Shown: in pieces, positions 15,270-24,491 of the stretch
How the letters are laid out: the number at the start of each line of letters is the position of its first letter
Numbering within the stretch: the stretch's first letter is position 1
From: Clostridium thermobutyricum DSM 4928
GTDB taxonomy: Bacteria; Bacillota; Clostridia; Clostridiales; Clostridiaceae
Assembly (NCBI RefSeq): GCF_002050515.1
Contig: NZ_LTAY01000111.1
Coordinates: forward strand, 53,922 to 117,921
Length of the DNA stretch: 64,000 nucleotides
Direction of reading: 5' to 3'
Made by a program: the position numbers and the translations under genes
The notes under the pieces: model-generated
The model's database searches: none
The model's input: the letters and a program-made list of their open reading frames with translations, nothing else
What the model was told of the DNA's origin: nothing

Positions 15270-16535
15270 TTATTCTTCAACAGTTATTCTTTCGATTTTT
15301 GCACCTAAGCTTCTAAATTTATTTTCAATGTGAGGATATCCTCTATCTATATGTTCAATGCTTGTTATTTCTGTTTTTCCTGAAGCAATTAATCCAGCTA
15401 TAACCATAGCAGCTCCTGCTCTTAAGTCAGTAGCTTTAACAACTGCTCCACTTAATGTATTAACTCCATCAATTATAGCAACTCTACCTTCAACTTTGAT
15501 ATTTGCTCCCATCTTTTTAAGCTCATCAATATGCTTATGTCTGCTTTCCCAGATTGATTCAGTTATTATACTTCTTCCTGGTACAACAGATAATAAAGTT
15601 GACATTGGTTGTTGAACATCTGTTGGGAATCCTGGATATGGCATAGTTTTTATGTTAACTCCTTTTAAGTCACCAACATATCTAACTCTTACACTATCGT
15701 CTCCCTCTATTATTTCAACTCCCATTTCTAAAAGTTTTGCTGATATTGATTCTAAATGTTTTGGTATAACATTTTTAATTGTTATATCTCCTCTTGTTGC
15801 TGCAGCAGCTATCATAAATGTTCCAGCTTCAATTTGATCTGGAATAACGCTATATGCACAACCAGTAAGCTTTTTAACTCCTGTAATTCTTATAACATCA
15901 GTTCCTGCACCTTTAATATTTGCTCCCATTGAGTTAAGGAAGTTTGCAACATCAACTACGTGAGGTTCTTTTGCTACATTTTCTAATGTTGTAACACCTT
16001 CTGCTAAAGTAGCAGCTATCATAACATTTATTGTTGCTCCAACTGAAACAACATCAAAGAATATGTTAGCTCCTTTTAATTGTTTAGCTTTTACGTGAAC
16101 AGCTCCATGTTCTATTACAACATCTGCTCCTAATGCTTCAAAACCTTTTATATGTTGGTCTATAGGTCTAACTCCTATAGGACATCCTCCAGGTAATTCA
16201 ACCTTAGCTTCTTTAAATCTTGCTAAAAGCGCTCCTATAAAATAATAAGAAGCTCTCATTCTTCTAACATCTTCAGTACAAGCATTAACTGTATTAACAC
16301 TTGTGCTATCTATTTCTAATGTATTATTATCAATTTTTTTTACTTCGCATCCTAAACTTGAAAGAATTCTATCAAGGCAATGTACATCTTCTATATCAGG
16401 TACATTATCTATAAGACATTTACCTGAACTAGCAGCTACAACAGCTGGTAAAATTGCAACAGCAGCATTTTTTGCTCCGTTTATTTCAACAGCCCCTTCT
16501 AATTTTCTTCCTCCATGTATAACTAATCTTTCCAT
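15270..16535 (-). CDS. murA: UDP-N-acetylglucosamine 1-carboxyvinyltransferase
   Basis: 421 residues. MurA transfers enolpyruvyl from PEP to UDP-GlcNAc, the first committed step of peptidoglycan synthesis in the cytoplasm. Lys22-Asn23 (NGAKNA) and the catalytic Cys at 118 in [12 protein letters not shown] are present, so fosfomycin sensitivity at this residue is expected. [10 protein letters not shown] and [11 protein letters not shown] are further family blocks. AAGGGTGAATTGG precedes the ATG at 16535; the in-frame GTG nine bases earlier is inside that site. The upstream gap holds a possible TATAAT (16684-16689 complement) and a leader inverted repeat ATAGGAT/ATCCTAT. Confidence 0.96.
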   Translation of the reverse strand: MERLVIHGGRKLEGAVEINGAKNAAVAILPAVVAASSGKCLIDNVPDIEDVHCLDRILSSLGCEVKKIDNNTLEIDSTSVNTVNACTEDVRRMRASYYFIGALLARFKEAKVELPGGCPIGVRPIDQHIKGFEALGADVVIEHGAVHVKAKQLKGANIFFDVVSVGATINVMIAATLAEGVTTLENVAKEPHVVDVANFLNSMGANIKGAGTDVIRITGVKKLTGCAYSVIPDQIEAGTFMIAAAATRGDITIKNVIPKHLESISAKLLEMGVEIIEGDDSVRVRYVGDLKGVNIKTMPYPGFPTDVQQPMSTLLSVVPGRSIITESIWESRHKHIDELKKMGANIKVEGRVAIIDGVNTLSGAVVKATDLRAGAAMVIAGLIASGKTEITSIEHIDRGYPHIENKFRSLGAKIERITVEE

Positions 16536-16544
16536 CCAATTCAC

Positions 16545-16972
16545 CCTTATTAATAAGATTATATATATGATTAATTTCCCAAATCTCGTTTATTTTTTTC
16601 ATCTAATTATTTTTTAAATCATCAAATAAAATAGGATATTTACACATTATAATCCTATCATAATTATTTAATGTACGTTTATCATTATATCATAAACTTT
16701 TGTTAATGAAATATTTTTTTTTATATTATTAAAAATGAGATTAATTATTTACATATATTATCGATTTTATAAAAAAATTAAGGCTTTTACCTAGTAATTT
16801 AGCAATTTAATATTTCAATTTTGTAAACTTAGTGAACTTTGATACTTTAAAAGTTCACTATTGTTCCTTTTATTTCCATATAGCATTTCCCCCTATTCTT
16901 TTATTGTAAGTATTATGTTATAATTTATAGAAAAGTTTGGATTAAAAATTTAAAGAATTAGATTAAGAGAGG
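16545..16972. promoter_or_regulatory. Divergent intergenic region murA / 2H-like gene
   Basis: No gene. For murA a TATAAT lies at 16684-16689 on the minus strand with a weak -35. For the rightward gene a TATAAT lies at 16919-16924, 55 bases before its start, again with a weak -35. AGTGAACTTT (16831-16840) and AAAGTTCACT (16850-16859) form a perfect 10-bp inverted repeat with a nine-base centre, a possible operator. Confidence 0.5.
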
Positions 16973-16978
16973 TTGAAT

Positions 16979-17515
16979 ATGAAATATTATATCGTTGCAT
17001 TATTAGATGAAGCTTCTAACGAAGCAATACTAGATACTCAAAAATTAATGTCAAAGAAATTTAGAGCTAATAAAAATATTCCTAATCCTTATATTGCATT
17101 AGAAATATTAGATAATCCTAACATTGAAAAATTAACTGAAGTAGTATCTAAAGTTCTATCACCTTATAAAAAATTTAAGGTTGAGTTAACAAACACTCTT
17201 TTTGTTTCAGAAGAATGCAAAACATTAAACTTAAAATTAGATAATAGAGGTTATATAAAGAAAATTTTATATTCTCTAAATGATATGCTTAAATTACATG
17301 GTTTTAATGTAAAAGATCCTGATGCAACTGTTCTTTCATTAACTCTAGCTAATTTTAATTATTATCCAAGAGATATAAAGAAAAAATTATCTGAAAATCA
17401 AACTCTTCTTAACACTGAAGAAAAAACTCTTAAAGTTACAGGTTTTCAAATTTGGAAAATGCCTCACAATAAACATGAAATTAAATTAAAAGATTTCGAA
17501 TTAAAAGTCTTCTAA
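16979..17515 (+). CDS. 2H-phosphoesterase-like protein lacking catalytic histidines
   Basis: 178 residues with the length and outline of the 2'-5' RNA ligase / 2H phosphoesterase family: MKYYIVALLDEASNEAILDTQKLMSKKF at the start, the first repeat at NPYIALEIL (about 36-44) and the second at ATVLSLTLANF (about 120-130). In active members these two positions read H-x-T/S; here they are Y-I-A and L-S-L-T, so both catalytic histidines appear lost and the protein may bind and not cleave. ATG 16979 is six bases after GAGAGG. It stands alone and ends at a strong terminator. Confidence 0.6.
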   Translation: MKYYIVALLDEASNEAILDTQKLMSKKFRANKNIPNPYIALEILDNPNIEKLTEVVSKVLSPYKKFKVELTNTLFVSEECKTLNLKLDNRGYIKKILYSLNDMLKLHGFNVKDPDATVLSLTLANFNYYPRDIKKKLSENQTLLNTEEKTLKVTGFQIWKMPHNKHEIKLKDFELKVF

Positions 17516-17536
17516 TTAAAAATATATATAATTTAT

Positions 17537-17587
17537 AGCTATCTAAAATCAGATTTTAATTACATATCTACTTTAGATAGCTTTTTT
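17537..17587 (+). terminator. Terminator of the 2H-like gene
   Basis: AGCTATCTAAA (17537-17547) pairs with TTTAGATAGCT (17572-17582) and is followed by six T. Confidence 0.8.
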
Positions 17588-17785
17588 ATTTCAATATTTT
17601 ATTTAAAATTGATAATTTCTTTTACTATTAACACATATTATTGCTTATTAAGAATTAGATTTTCTTAAATTTTGTGAAAATTTCAAAATTTTTTTCATGT
17701 ATTCGTTTTCCCAGCTTTCCTTATATCAAAACTTTTTGTAAAATATATTAAGATGATTGTCTGTAAAGCCAGGAGGGGTTTTTTT

Positions 17786-18250
17786 ATGTTAATATGTGAT
17801 TTATTTAATATCCAAAGAAATATAGATTCAAATATTTCAATTAATGAAAATCTAAACAATTATAAAATAACAGCAAGAAAAAACTTAGAACTTCATATAA
17901 AAATAAGTGATCTTGCAAATGAAACTAAATGTTACACTTATACAAATGATAGTGATTTAGAGATTGATGAAGATATAGTTTTAAGAAAATATATATCTTG
18001 TTTTCAACAAATACTTTCTATTGGTATCGACAATAAATATGATCAAGTTTTAGAAAAAATAGACGTAGCCCCTAGTGACTATTGCTTAAGTGATCAATTT
18101 CTTAACTTATACATAGATATAAATGATTTAATAATATCTAAATCAGAAGATCACTTTGAAACTCTTTGTGAGGACTTTTTAAGCATCGGATTACAACTAG
18201 GATTTGAAGAAAATAAAATAATAAATGCCTTTAAAGAATATGCAGCATAA
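17786..18250 (+). CDS. dUTPase-like all-alpha NTP pyrophosphatase
   Basis: 154 residues, mostly helical. The block NLELHIKISDLANETKCYTY (from about residue 32) and VLRKYISCFQQILSIGID fit the dimeric dUTPase/MazG-like fold, where acidic residues on two helices bind magnesium; the last helices (HFETLCEDFLSIGLQLGF) also fit. Such enzymes hydrolyse dUTP to dUMP. AGGAGG lies ten bases before ATG 17786; an upstream in-frame ATG at 17753 would read through that site. The gene is monocistronic with a strong terminator. Confidence 0.65.
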   Translation: MLICDLFNIQRNIDSNISINENLNNYKITARKNLELHIKISDLANETKCYTYTNDSDLEIDEDIVLRKYISCFQQILSIGIDNKYDQVLEKIDVAPSDYCLSDQFLNLYIDINDLIISKSEDHFETLCEDFLSIGLQLGFEENKIINAFKEYAA

Positions 18251-18262
18251 ATACTAATAATT

Positions 18263-18292
18263 GCTATAAGTTAAACTTATAGCTTTTTTTTT
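18263..18292 (+). terminator. Terminator of the dUTPase-like gene
   Basis: GCTATAAGTT and AACTTATAGC pair (18263-18283) and are followed by nine T. Confidence 0.85.
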
Positions 18293-18342
18293 TACATTTT
18301 TTATTATCATATTGCAAATACTATTTTGGAGGTGATAAAAAA

Positions 18343-18774
18343 ATGATTGGTGTTATAATTGCAATAATTTCTGGATGCTCTATGGCTCTCCAAGGTGTTT
18401 TTAACACTAGATTAGGTGATAAAATAGGTGTTTGGGAAACAAACTGTATAGTTCAATTAACTGGACTAATATTGACATTAATAGTAACTATATTTTTAGG
18501 AAAAGGAAGCTTCAAAGCTTTAGGTACTGCAAATAAAATTTATTTATTAGGTGGTGCCTTAGGAGTTGTAATAGTTTTTACTGTTATGCAAAGTATAGGT
18601 ACATTAGGAACTACTTACGCAACTTCTATAATATTAGTATCACAATTACTTCTTGCAGCTTTAATAGATGCTTTTGGTTGGTTTGATGCTAAAAAGATTA
18701 ATTTTACCTTAAAAGAATTCATTGGAGTTGCAATAATCATAGTAGGTATTATAGTATTTAAATGGAAGCATTAA
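18343..18774 (+). CDS. DMT-family small membrane transporter (YdcZ/DUF606)
   Basis: 143 residues with four to five transmembrane helices, a half-size member of the drug/metabolite transporter superfamily. The start IGVIIAIISGCSMALQGVFN and the central SIGTLGTTYATSIILVSQLL match DUF606/YdcZ proteins; such proteins usually act as homodimers or pairs. GGAGGTGATAAAAAA precedes the ATG. It is followed after 20 bases by a metallo-beta-lactamase-fold gene in the same direction. The substrate is unknown. Confidence 0.8.
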   Translation: MIGVIIAIISGCSMALQGVFNTRLGDKIGVWETNCIVQLTGLILTLIVTIFLGKGSFKALGTANKIYLLGGALGVVIVFTVMQSIGTLGTTYATSIILVSQLLLAALIDAFGWFDAKKINFTLKEFIGVAIIIVGIIVFKWKH

Positions 18775-18794
18775 TCTATTTAAGGAGACTATAA

Positions 18795-19610
18795 ATGAAT
18801 TTTTTTAAAAACATACACTTTTTATCAAAGTTAACATATAACAACATAAAAGAATACTTTAATGAAAGAGAAGTCGTAAAAAATGATGAGATATTAACAG
18901 ATTCTATTCATTGGTACGGACATGCAACAACTATTATAAACATATCAGATAAACTTATACTTACAGATCCAGTATTATCAAATAGACTTGGATTTTTTAA
19001 AAGAGTTGTCCATAAACCTCTTGAACTTAAAGACTTAAAATTTGATTATATTTTACTTTCCCATGGACATATGGATCATATGCACTTTCCATCTTTAAAA
19101 AAATTAAATAAAGATGCTATTGTCATAGTTCCTAGAGGATATAAAAAAATCCTTAACTTCCTTGGATTTAAAAATGTTATTTTACTAAGACCAGGTCAAA
19201 CATATGAAGATGATTTTGTAAAAGTTACTTCAATTCAAGCTAAGCATGATGGTAGAAGATTTTATGTTGGTATTGATATAGAAAGTAATTCATACTTAGT
19301 AGAAGCTAGTGATAAAAAGGTTTTTGTTGCAGGAGATACTGCAATGACTAATAGATTCAACAATATAGAATGTGATGTTGCTATAATGCCTGTAGGATGT
19401 TATAAGCCTGAAAGGTTTAGTTATATGCACTGTTCTCCTCAAGAGGCATATAAAATGTTTAAGAACATGAATGCAAAATATATGCTACCTGTTCATTATA
19501 AAACATTTAAAATATCTCTAGAGAATTTTGATGAAACATATAATACTTTAAAAAATTTTAATGATAATAACGTAAAAATTCTTGATATAGGAGAAACATT
19601 AAAATTTTAA
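18795..19610 (+). CDS. Metallo-beta-lactamase-fold hydrolase, NAPE-PLD/RomA-like
   Basis: 271 residues. IHWYGHATTIINISDKLILTD (about residue 36) and the metal motif SHGHMDHMHF (about 91-100), then FVAGDTAM and LPVHYKTFKIS near the C-terminus, place it in the UlaG/RomA/NAPE-PLD branch of the superfamily. All metal ligands appear present. The substrate cannot be read from the sequence. AAGGAGA precedes the start. Co-transcription with the DMT transporter gene is likely. Confidence 0.8.
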   Translation: MNFFKNIHFLSKLTYNNIKEYFNEREVVKNDEILTDSIHWYGHATTIINISDKLILTDPVLSNRLGFFKRVVHKPLELKDLKFDYILLSHGHMDHMHFPSLKKLNKDAIVIVPRGYKKILNFLGFKNVILLRPGQTYEDDFVKVTSIQAKHDGRRFYVGIDIESNSYLVEASDKKVFVAGDTAMTNRFNNIECDVAIMPVGCYKPERFSYMHCSPQEAYKMFKNMNAKYMLPVHYKTFKISLENFDETYNTLKNFNDNNVKILDIGETLKF

Positions 19611-19634
19611 TACAAATTAATATTAACACTTATT

Positions 19635-19684
19635 ACTCCTCATTAATAAAATGTTAGTGTAACAATTAATGTAGGAGTATTTTT
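19635..19684 (+). promoter_or_regulatory. Hairpin occluding the protease ribosome site
   Basis: ACTCCT-C-ATTAAT (19635-19647) can pair with ATTAAT-GT-AGGAGT (19665-19678). The right arm includes AGGAG, the ribosome site of the protease gene starting at 19685, and ATTTTT follows it. It may be a terminator of the preceding gene, a translational control element, or both. Confidence 0.5.
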
Positions 19685-20887
19685 ATGTTTAATTTTAAAA
19701 ACAAGCTTGACTACAATTTACAATTATCATTAAACAGCAATGTTTATAAAAAGTATCGTGTCTTTGTAAAATGTAAAAACTTATTTTCATCTGTGTTAAA
19801 AAAAATATCATCTATGAATGATGCTTTAATATATCCAATAAAACCATGCAATTTAATCTCTTGTAACTTAAGTAAGAGAGAAATTATAGCAATTTCTGAA
19901 TATCCAGAAGTTGAATCTATATATTTTGATGAGTACTTATTTTTATGTGGTATGAGTGTATCTAACGCTAATAACTATCATAAGCTTACTTCCAAGTTAA
20001 AATTTTCTGGCAAAGGTGTAACTATTGGTATTGTAGATAGTGGTGTTTATCCTCATATAGATTTAACTAGACCTAATAATAAGATAGAACATTTTGAAGA
20101 CGTAATATCACATAAAAAATTTCCTTATGATGACAATGGACACGGTACAGCTTTAGCAGGGATAATTTGTGGAAGCGGAGTTTCATCTAATAATATGTGC
20201 ACTGGAATTGCTCCTCAAAGTAGTATAGTTTGTTATAAAGCTTTTGATGCTTTAGGAAAAGGTTATGCCTCTGATATACTTTTTTCTATATGTCAATTAG
20301 TTGATAAGTCGGATGAATTTAATATAAAAGTTCTGTGTTTACCATTTGAAATGCTTTCTAATAATCATAGAATTTTTAATTCTTTCAATAATATTTTTGA
20401 TTATGCTTTATCTAAAAATATTATTCCTGTAGTTCCAAGTGGAAGTATAAATAATTCTGAATTTGGAATGATGGGAATAGCTTTATTAAAAAATTGTATA
20501 ACTGTTGCAGGTATGTCAACTGTTAAAGAATCAAAACCATATACTTATTCTTCTAAATCACTTTATTCTAAACTAAAGAAACCCAACTTTGCTTGTGCAT
20601 GTGATCAAATATCAACATTAAATAGTGATACATCATATATTTCAGAAAAAAATGGTGTTAAAGTTTATCCTAGAAATATTGATGCCAAATATAAATCCTA
20701 TTCAGGAACATCATTATCTGTAGCATTTGTTTGTGCTATATGTGCAATACTTTTTGAATATGATCCTACTTTAAAATTAGATGATATAATTTCTTTAATT
20801 AATTTATCTTGTTCAAACTTTAAAGAATATGATAAAGATTTAGTTGGTAGCGGAATAATAAATTTAAATAGACTTTTAGAAAAATAA
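19685..20887 (+). CDS. Intracellular subtilisin-like serine protease (S8 family)
   Basis: 400 residues without a signal peptide, so probably cytoplasmic. The catalytic Asp lies in TIGIVDSGVYPH (about residue 118), His in DDNGHGTALAGII (about 153), and Ser in SYSGTSLSVAFV (about 341). The first 100 residues resemble a propeptide-like region (LSKREIIAISEYPEVESIYF). The usual oxyanion Asn motif (AAGN) reads VVPSGSINNS, so that residue may be replaced or shifted. Many Cys residues are scattered through it. Clostridial S8 proteins of this type include spore-germination proteases, but no such link is visible here. It is followed by a bidirectional terminator. Confidence 0.82.
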   Translation: MFNFKNKLDYNLQLSLNSNVYKKYRVFVKCKNLFSSVLKKISSMNDALIYPIKPCNLISCNLSKREIIAISEYPEVESIYFDEYLFLCGMSVSNANNYHKLTSKLKFSGKGVTIGIVDSGVYPHIDLTRPNNKIEHFEDVISHKKFPYDDNGHGTALAGIICGSGVSSNNMCTGIAPQSSIVCYKAFDALGKGYASDILFSICQLVDKSDEFNIKVLCLPFEMLSNNHRIFNSFNNIFDYALSKNIIPVVPSGSINNSEFGMMGIALLKNCITVAGMSTVKESKPYTYSSKSLYSKLKKPNFACACDQISTLNSDTSYISEKNGVKVYPRNIDAKYKSYSGTSLSVAFVCAICAILFEYDPTLKLDDIISLINLSCSNFKEYDKDLVGSGIINLNRLLEK

Positions 20888-20894
20888 AAATTTA

Positions 20895-20922
20895 AGACCA
20901 AAAGATAAATATCTTTTGGTCT
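20895..20922. terminator. Bidirectional terminator between convergent genes
   Basis: AGACCAAAAGAT and ATCTTTTGGTCT are exact inverted copies around four bases, between the protease gene and the convergent M23 peptidase gene. Confidence 0.65.
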
Positions 20923-20928
20923 CTATTG

Positions 20929-21501
20929 TTATTCTCCTATATAATTTTGAGGATTAATAGGCTTATCATTTATTCGCATTTCAAAATGTAAGTGTGGCCC
21001 TGTGCTTCTTCCTGTATTGCCTACAGTTGCTATCTTACTTCCACCTTCAACTTTATCTCCAACATTTACATTAAATCCATTTAAGTGAGCATATCTGCTT
21101 TCTAATCCATTTCCATGATCTATTATTATTATATTTCCATAACCATCTTTTTCATAGAATTTTGATTTAACTGTCCCATCTAAGCATGATAATACATCAT
21201 CTCCAAGACTTTTTCCTATATCAATTCCTTTATGAAATTTTCCCCATCTTTCTCCAAAGCCAGATGTAACTACTCCTCCACAAGTTGGATGAAAAAACAT
21301 AAGTGTTTTTCCGTTAACAGTTTTAACTTCTCCTTGTGATTTATTAGCGCTCTCAACATTTATTTTTCTATCATAATTATTTATAGCATTTACTGCAATA
21401 CTCTCATTTATAAAAGAATTTAAGTATGCTGAACTTCCTATTAAAATTGCAGTTATTATAGCAAATTTAATAATATTGTTTTTAAAATTTCTCGAGTACA
21501 T
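20929..21501 (-). CDS. M23/LytM-type cell-wall peptidase
   Basis: 190 residues. An N-terminal transmembrane segment (about residues 11-30, IKFAIITAILIGSSAYL) anchors it with the catalytic domain outside. The peptidase domain shows SGFGERWGKFHKGIDIG (zinc His and Asp), DGTVKSKFYEKDGYGN, IDHGNGLESRYAHL and the HLHFE motif near residue 171, so the zinc site is complete. It would cut peptidoglycan cross-bridges; the size resembles small clostridial SpoIIQ-like or LytM proteins, but that is not proven. It stands alone between two intergenic regions. Confidence 0.88.
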   Translation of the reverse strand: MYSRNFKNNIIKFAIITAILIGSSAYLNSFINESIAVNAINNYDRKINVESANKSQGEVKTVNGKTLMFFHPTCGGVVTSGFGERWGKFHKGIDIGKSLGDDVLSCLDGTVKSKFYEKDGYGNIIIIDHGNGLESRYAHLNGFNVNVGDKVEGGSKIATVGNTGRSTGPHLHFEMRINDKPINPQNYIGE

Positions 21502-21678
21502 TTAATTAAATCTCCTTTTTTAAAATTTTATCGACTTTTTTAAATTAACCAATTTATTTTCAATTTATACCTCCTTATTTTTCCTTTAAGTTGTTATAGT
21601 TTAATGTCTTTGTTATAATTAGCTTAAATATTAGGAATACTAGTAATCTAGAATACGCAATTTTGTGAGGTAAAACTA

Positions 21679-22668
21679 ATGAGTACTTTTGTATTAAAAA
21701 ATAAAGCTTTAAATTATACTCCTGTAAGCAATGTGTTTATAGAACAGTATATGCCAAAAGCTAGAGGAGAATTTGTAAAAGTTTATCTTCTACTTCTAAA
21801 ACAAAATATGAATGGTGAACCTGGAATAGGTTCAGAAATAATGGCAAGAATGCTAAATCTATTAGAATCAGATATAATGAATGCCCTACACTACTGGAAT
21901 GAAGAAGGATTAATAAAATTATCTCCATTAGATAGATTAGGAAACTTTAGTATAGAATTTTTACCACTTGATTCAGAAAAAGCTATTGAATCAGAAGAAG
22001 ACGAAAGTATCTTAAATTCTTTAACTGAACCAGATATAACATCAATGCTAAAAGATGTTGAAAAAATCCTTTCAAGAACTTTAAATTATAAAGAAATGCA
22101 AATATGTATTGAATGGAATAAGAAATTCTTATTTACTACTGAATTAATAACACTTTTAGTAGAATATTGTGCTTCAAAAGGTAAATCACACTTTAGATAT
22201 ATGGATACAGTTGCTTCAGCTTGGAATGAAAAGAATGTAAGAACAGTAAGCCAAGCACAAACTCTTATAGCTAAGGAAGAGGATAAGTGGAAGAAAATAA
22301 AAGAAATTTTAAAATATCTTGGTATAAAAAATACAGATTTAATGAAACCTCAAGAAGATATGCTAGAAAAATGGTTATTTATATATAACTTTAAATTAGA
22401 AATAATTCAAAAAGCTTGCGATAGATGTTTCCAAAGATTAAATAGAGCTGATTTTAAATATATAGATAGTATTCTTACTGACTGGAATAAAAATAACATA
22501 AGAACTGTTACAGATATAGAACTTAAAGATATAAACTTTAAAAAAGCTCAAGGAAATAAAACATTTTACAAAAATCAAAATCAATCAAATCAAAAAATCA
22601 AAAACTTTAGAGAGAAAAATTATGATTATGATGCTCTTGAGCGTGAATTATTAGGGTGGGATGATTAA
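21679..22668 (+). CDS. DnaD-domain primosomal protein
   Basis: 329 residues. The N-terminal winged-helix part (FIEQYMPKARGEFVKVYLLLL; GSEIMARMLNLLESDIMNAL) is followed by two DnaD/DnaB_2 repeats: YKEMQICIEWNKKFLFTTELI with SAWNEKNVRTV (about 140-195), and PQEDMLEKWLFIYNFKLEII with TDWNKNNIRTV (about 225-280). The double repeat suits the DnaB/DnaD-type helicase-loading proteins of Firmicutes. It overlaps the DnaC-like gene by one base (TAATG), so the two are coupled and probably load the replicative helicase together. Confidence 0.88.
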   Translation: MSTFVLKNKALNYTPVSNVFIEQYMPKARGEFVKVYLLLLKQNMNGEPGIGSEIMARMLNLLESDIMNALHYWNEEGLIKLSPLDRLGNFSIEFLPLDSEKAIESEEDESILNSLTEPDITSMLKDVEKILSRTLNYKEMQICIEWNKKFLFTTELITLLVEYCASKGKSHFRYMDTVASAWNEKNVRTVSQAQTLIAKEEDKWKKIKEILKYLGIKNTDLMKPQEDMLEKWLFIYNFKLEIIQKACDRCFQRLNRADFKYIDSILTDWNKNNIRTVTDIELKDINFKKAQGNKTFYKNQNQSNQKIKNFREKNYDYDALERELLGWDD

Positions 22669-23669
22669 TGATTAGTGGATATCAATCCGAAATATTAAAA
22701 GAATACGAAGAAATAAGATCAATAGAAAATAAAAATTTAAAGGAAAGAATTAAAGAAATAAAAGATAAGCATCCTGAAATAATGGAGATAGATGATGAGA
22801 TAAAAAAGCTTTCTGTTAAACTTCCTTTATTAATTTTAAAATCTACTACAACTGAAGAAGATGTTGAAAAACTTAGAGATAAAATTTTTGATTTAAGAGC
22901 TAAAAAAATAGAGGCTTTAGTATCTAAAGGATACTCTCCTGAATATTTAACTATTCATTATAGATGTAAGAAATGTAGTGATACTGGATACATAGGAACA
23001 AAACGTTGTGAATGCTTTAAAGATAAACTTATAAAACTTCACTATAAAGATTCCAATTTACAAAGCATATTATCAAAATATAATTTTAATGATTTTGATT
23101 TAAGTTTATTTCCAAATAAAACGGATCCAAGTTATCCAACTCAAAAATTTACGCCATTTGAAAATATGCAAAGAATTTATGATTTTATAGTTTCTCAGTA
23201 TATTCCTAACTTCAATAGAACTGACGTAAATTTATTATTTTCTGGAGCTGCTGGTACAGGAAAAACATTTTTATCCTATTGTATAGCAAAAGAATTATTA
23301 GATAGAGGATATTTAGTAGTTTATAAAACAGCTGATGAACTTATAAGAATTTTAGCAGATATAAGATTTAATAAGAATCAAAATCTAGATGATTTAATTA
23401 CTAATTGTGATTTACTTATAATAGATGATTTAGGTTCTGAACAAATCACAGAATTCTCAAAAACTGAATTCTTTAATTTGCTTAATAAAAAACTACTTTT
23501 AGGAAAAAAAATGCTTATATCTACAAATCTAGTTGCAGATGATTTAGATGATCGTTATGATAGGCGTACATCTTCAAGATTAATAGGTAATTTTAAATTT
23601 ATGAGATTTTACACTTATGATTTAAGAATAGAGAAAAAACGTAGATTAAATATGAGAAATAGAAAATAG
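22668..23669 (+). CDS. DnaC/DnaI-like helicase loader ATPase
   Basis: 333 residues. Residues 1-100 form a helical region followed by a Cys group (YRCKKCSDTGYIGTKRCECF) that looks like a zinc-binding site, as in DnaI. The AAA+ domain has Walker A FSGAAGTGKTFLSY (about 186-199), Walker B LLIIDDLGSEQ (about 249) and sensor LISTNL. It would load the hexameric helicase (31712-30375) at the origin. It is translationally coupled to the DnaD-domain gene and ends with a strong terminator. Confidence 0.9.
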   Translation: MISGYQSEILKEYEEIRSIENKNLKERIKEIKDKHPEIMEIDDEIKKLSVKLPLLILKSTTTEEDVEKLRDKIFDLRAKKIEALVSKGYSPEYLTIHYRCKKCSDTGYIGTKRCECFKDKLIKLHYKDSNLQSILSKYNFNDFDLSLFPNKTDPSYPTQKFTPFENMQRIYDFIVSQYIPNFNRTDVNLLFSGAAGTGKTFLSYCIAKELLDRGYLVVYKTADELIRILADIRFNKNQNLDDLITNCDLLIIDDLGSEQITEFSKTEFFNLLNKKLLLGKKMLISTNLVADDLDDRYDRRTSSRLIGNFKFMRFYTYDLRIEKKRRLNMRNRK

Positions 23670-23711
23670 GAATAGAATATAAAGCCAAAATTAAATTAAA
23701 ATATAAAATTA

Positions 23712-23750
23712 AGCTATATAAATTTCAAAATTTATATAGCTTTTATTTTT
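23712..23750 (+). terminator. Terminator of the dnaD-dnaC-like operon
   Basis: AGCTATATAAATT (23712-23724) pairs with AATTTATATAGCT (23729-23741), followed by a T-rich run. Confidence 0.8.
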
Positions 23751-23843
23751 TTAATTATAATTATATATTGATTAAATATATAAAATATTGTTACCATTTT
23801 ACTTTCTTTACTTTAATTATATATATAGCTTATATTTTATATA

Positions 23844-23870
23844 AAAAAAGAAGTAAGATTAAATCTTACT
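23844..23870 (-). terminator. Terminator of the tRNA cluster
   Basis: AGTAAGATT and AATCTTACT pair around one base, followed by TCTTTTTTT on the minus strand, five bases after the last tRNA. Confidence 0.8.
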
Positions 23871-23874
23871 CCTT

Positions 23875-23951
23875 TGGCGACTCAGAAGGGGCTCGAACCC
23901 TCGACCTCCGGCGTGACAGGCCGGCACTCTAACCAGCTGAGCTACTGAGCC
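23875..23951 (-). tRNA. tRNA-Asp (GTC), copy 1
   Basis: Cloverleaf of 77 bases with acceptor GGCTCAG/CTGAGTC, anticodon loop CTGTCAC, GGTTCGAGCC T-loop and encoded CCA. Identical to the other two copies in the cluster. Confidence 0.95.
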
Positions 23952-23963
23952 ATATAAAAAAAA

Positions 23964-24039
23964 TGGTGGTCACAACAGGGATCGAACCTGTGACCCCCTG
24001 CTTGTAAGGCAGGTGCTCTCCCAGCTGAGCTATGCGACC
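23964..24039 (-). tRNA. tRNA-Val (TAC), copy 1
   Basis: 76 bases, acceptor GGTCGCA/TGTGACC, anticodon loop CTTACAA, encoded CCA. Confidence 0.95.
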
Positions 24040-24046
24040 TAAAAAT

Positions 24047-24121
24047 TGGTGACTCCTAGGGGAATCGAACCCCTGATACCACCGTGAAAGGGTGGTGTCT
24101 TAACCGCTTGACCAAGGAGCC
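24047..24121 (-). tRNA. tRNA-Glu (TTC), copy 1
   Basis: 75 bases, acceptor GGCTCCT/AGGAGTC, anticodon loop CTTTCAC, encoded CCA. Confidence 0.95.
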
Positions 24122-24130
24122 ATATTAAAT

Positions 24131-24205
24131 TGGAGCTGGCAATAGGAATCGAACCTACAACCTGCTGATTACAAGTCAGCTGCTCTACCGTTGAGCCATG
24201 CCAGC
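24131..24205 (-). tRNA. tRNA-Thr (TGT), copy 1
   Basis: 75 bases, acceptor GCTGGCA/TGCCAGC, anticodon loop CTTGTAA, encoded CCA. Confidence 0.95.
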
Positions 24206-24235
24206 AAATTAGTTTTAAATTTTATAAAATTATAT

Positions 24236-24312
24236 TGGCGACTCAGAAGGGGCTCGAACCCTCGACCTCCGGCGTGACAGGCCGGCACTCTAACCAGCTG
24301 AGCTACTGAGCC
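24236..24312 (-). tRNA. tRNA-Asp (GTC), copy 2
   Basis: Same sequence as copy 1, exactly 361 bases further right. Confidence 0.95.
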
Positions 24313-24326
24313 GTATTATAATTTAA

Positions 24327-24402
24327 TGGTGGTCACAACAGGGATCGAACCTGTGACCCCCTGCTTGTAAGGCAGGTGCTCTCCCAGCTGAGCTATGCGA
24401 CC
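24327..24402 (-). tRNA. tRNA-Val (TAC), copy 2
   Basis: Same tRNA as copy 1; anticodon loop CTTACAA and encoded CCA. Confidence 0.95.
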
Positions 24403-24407
24403 AAAAA

Positions 24408-24482
24408 TGGTGACTCCTAGGGGAATCGAACCCCTGATACCACCGTGAAAGGGTGGTGTCTTAACCGCTTGACCAAGGAGCC
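24408..24482 (-). tRNA. tRNA-Glu (TTC), copy 2
   Basis: Same tRNA as copy 1; anticodon loop CTTTCAC and encoded CCA. Confidence 0.95.
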
Positions 24483-24491
24483 ATATTAAAT

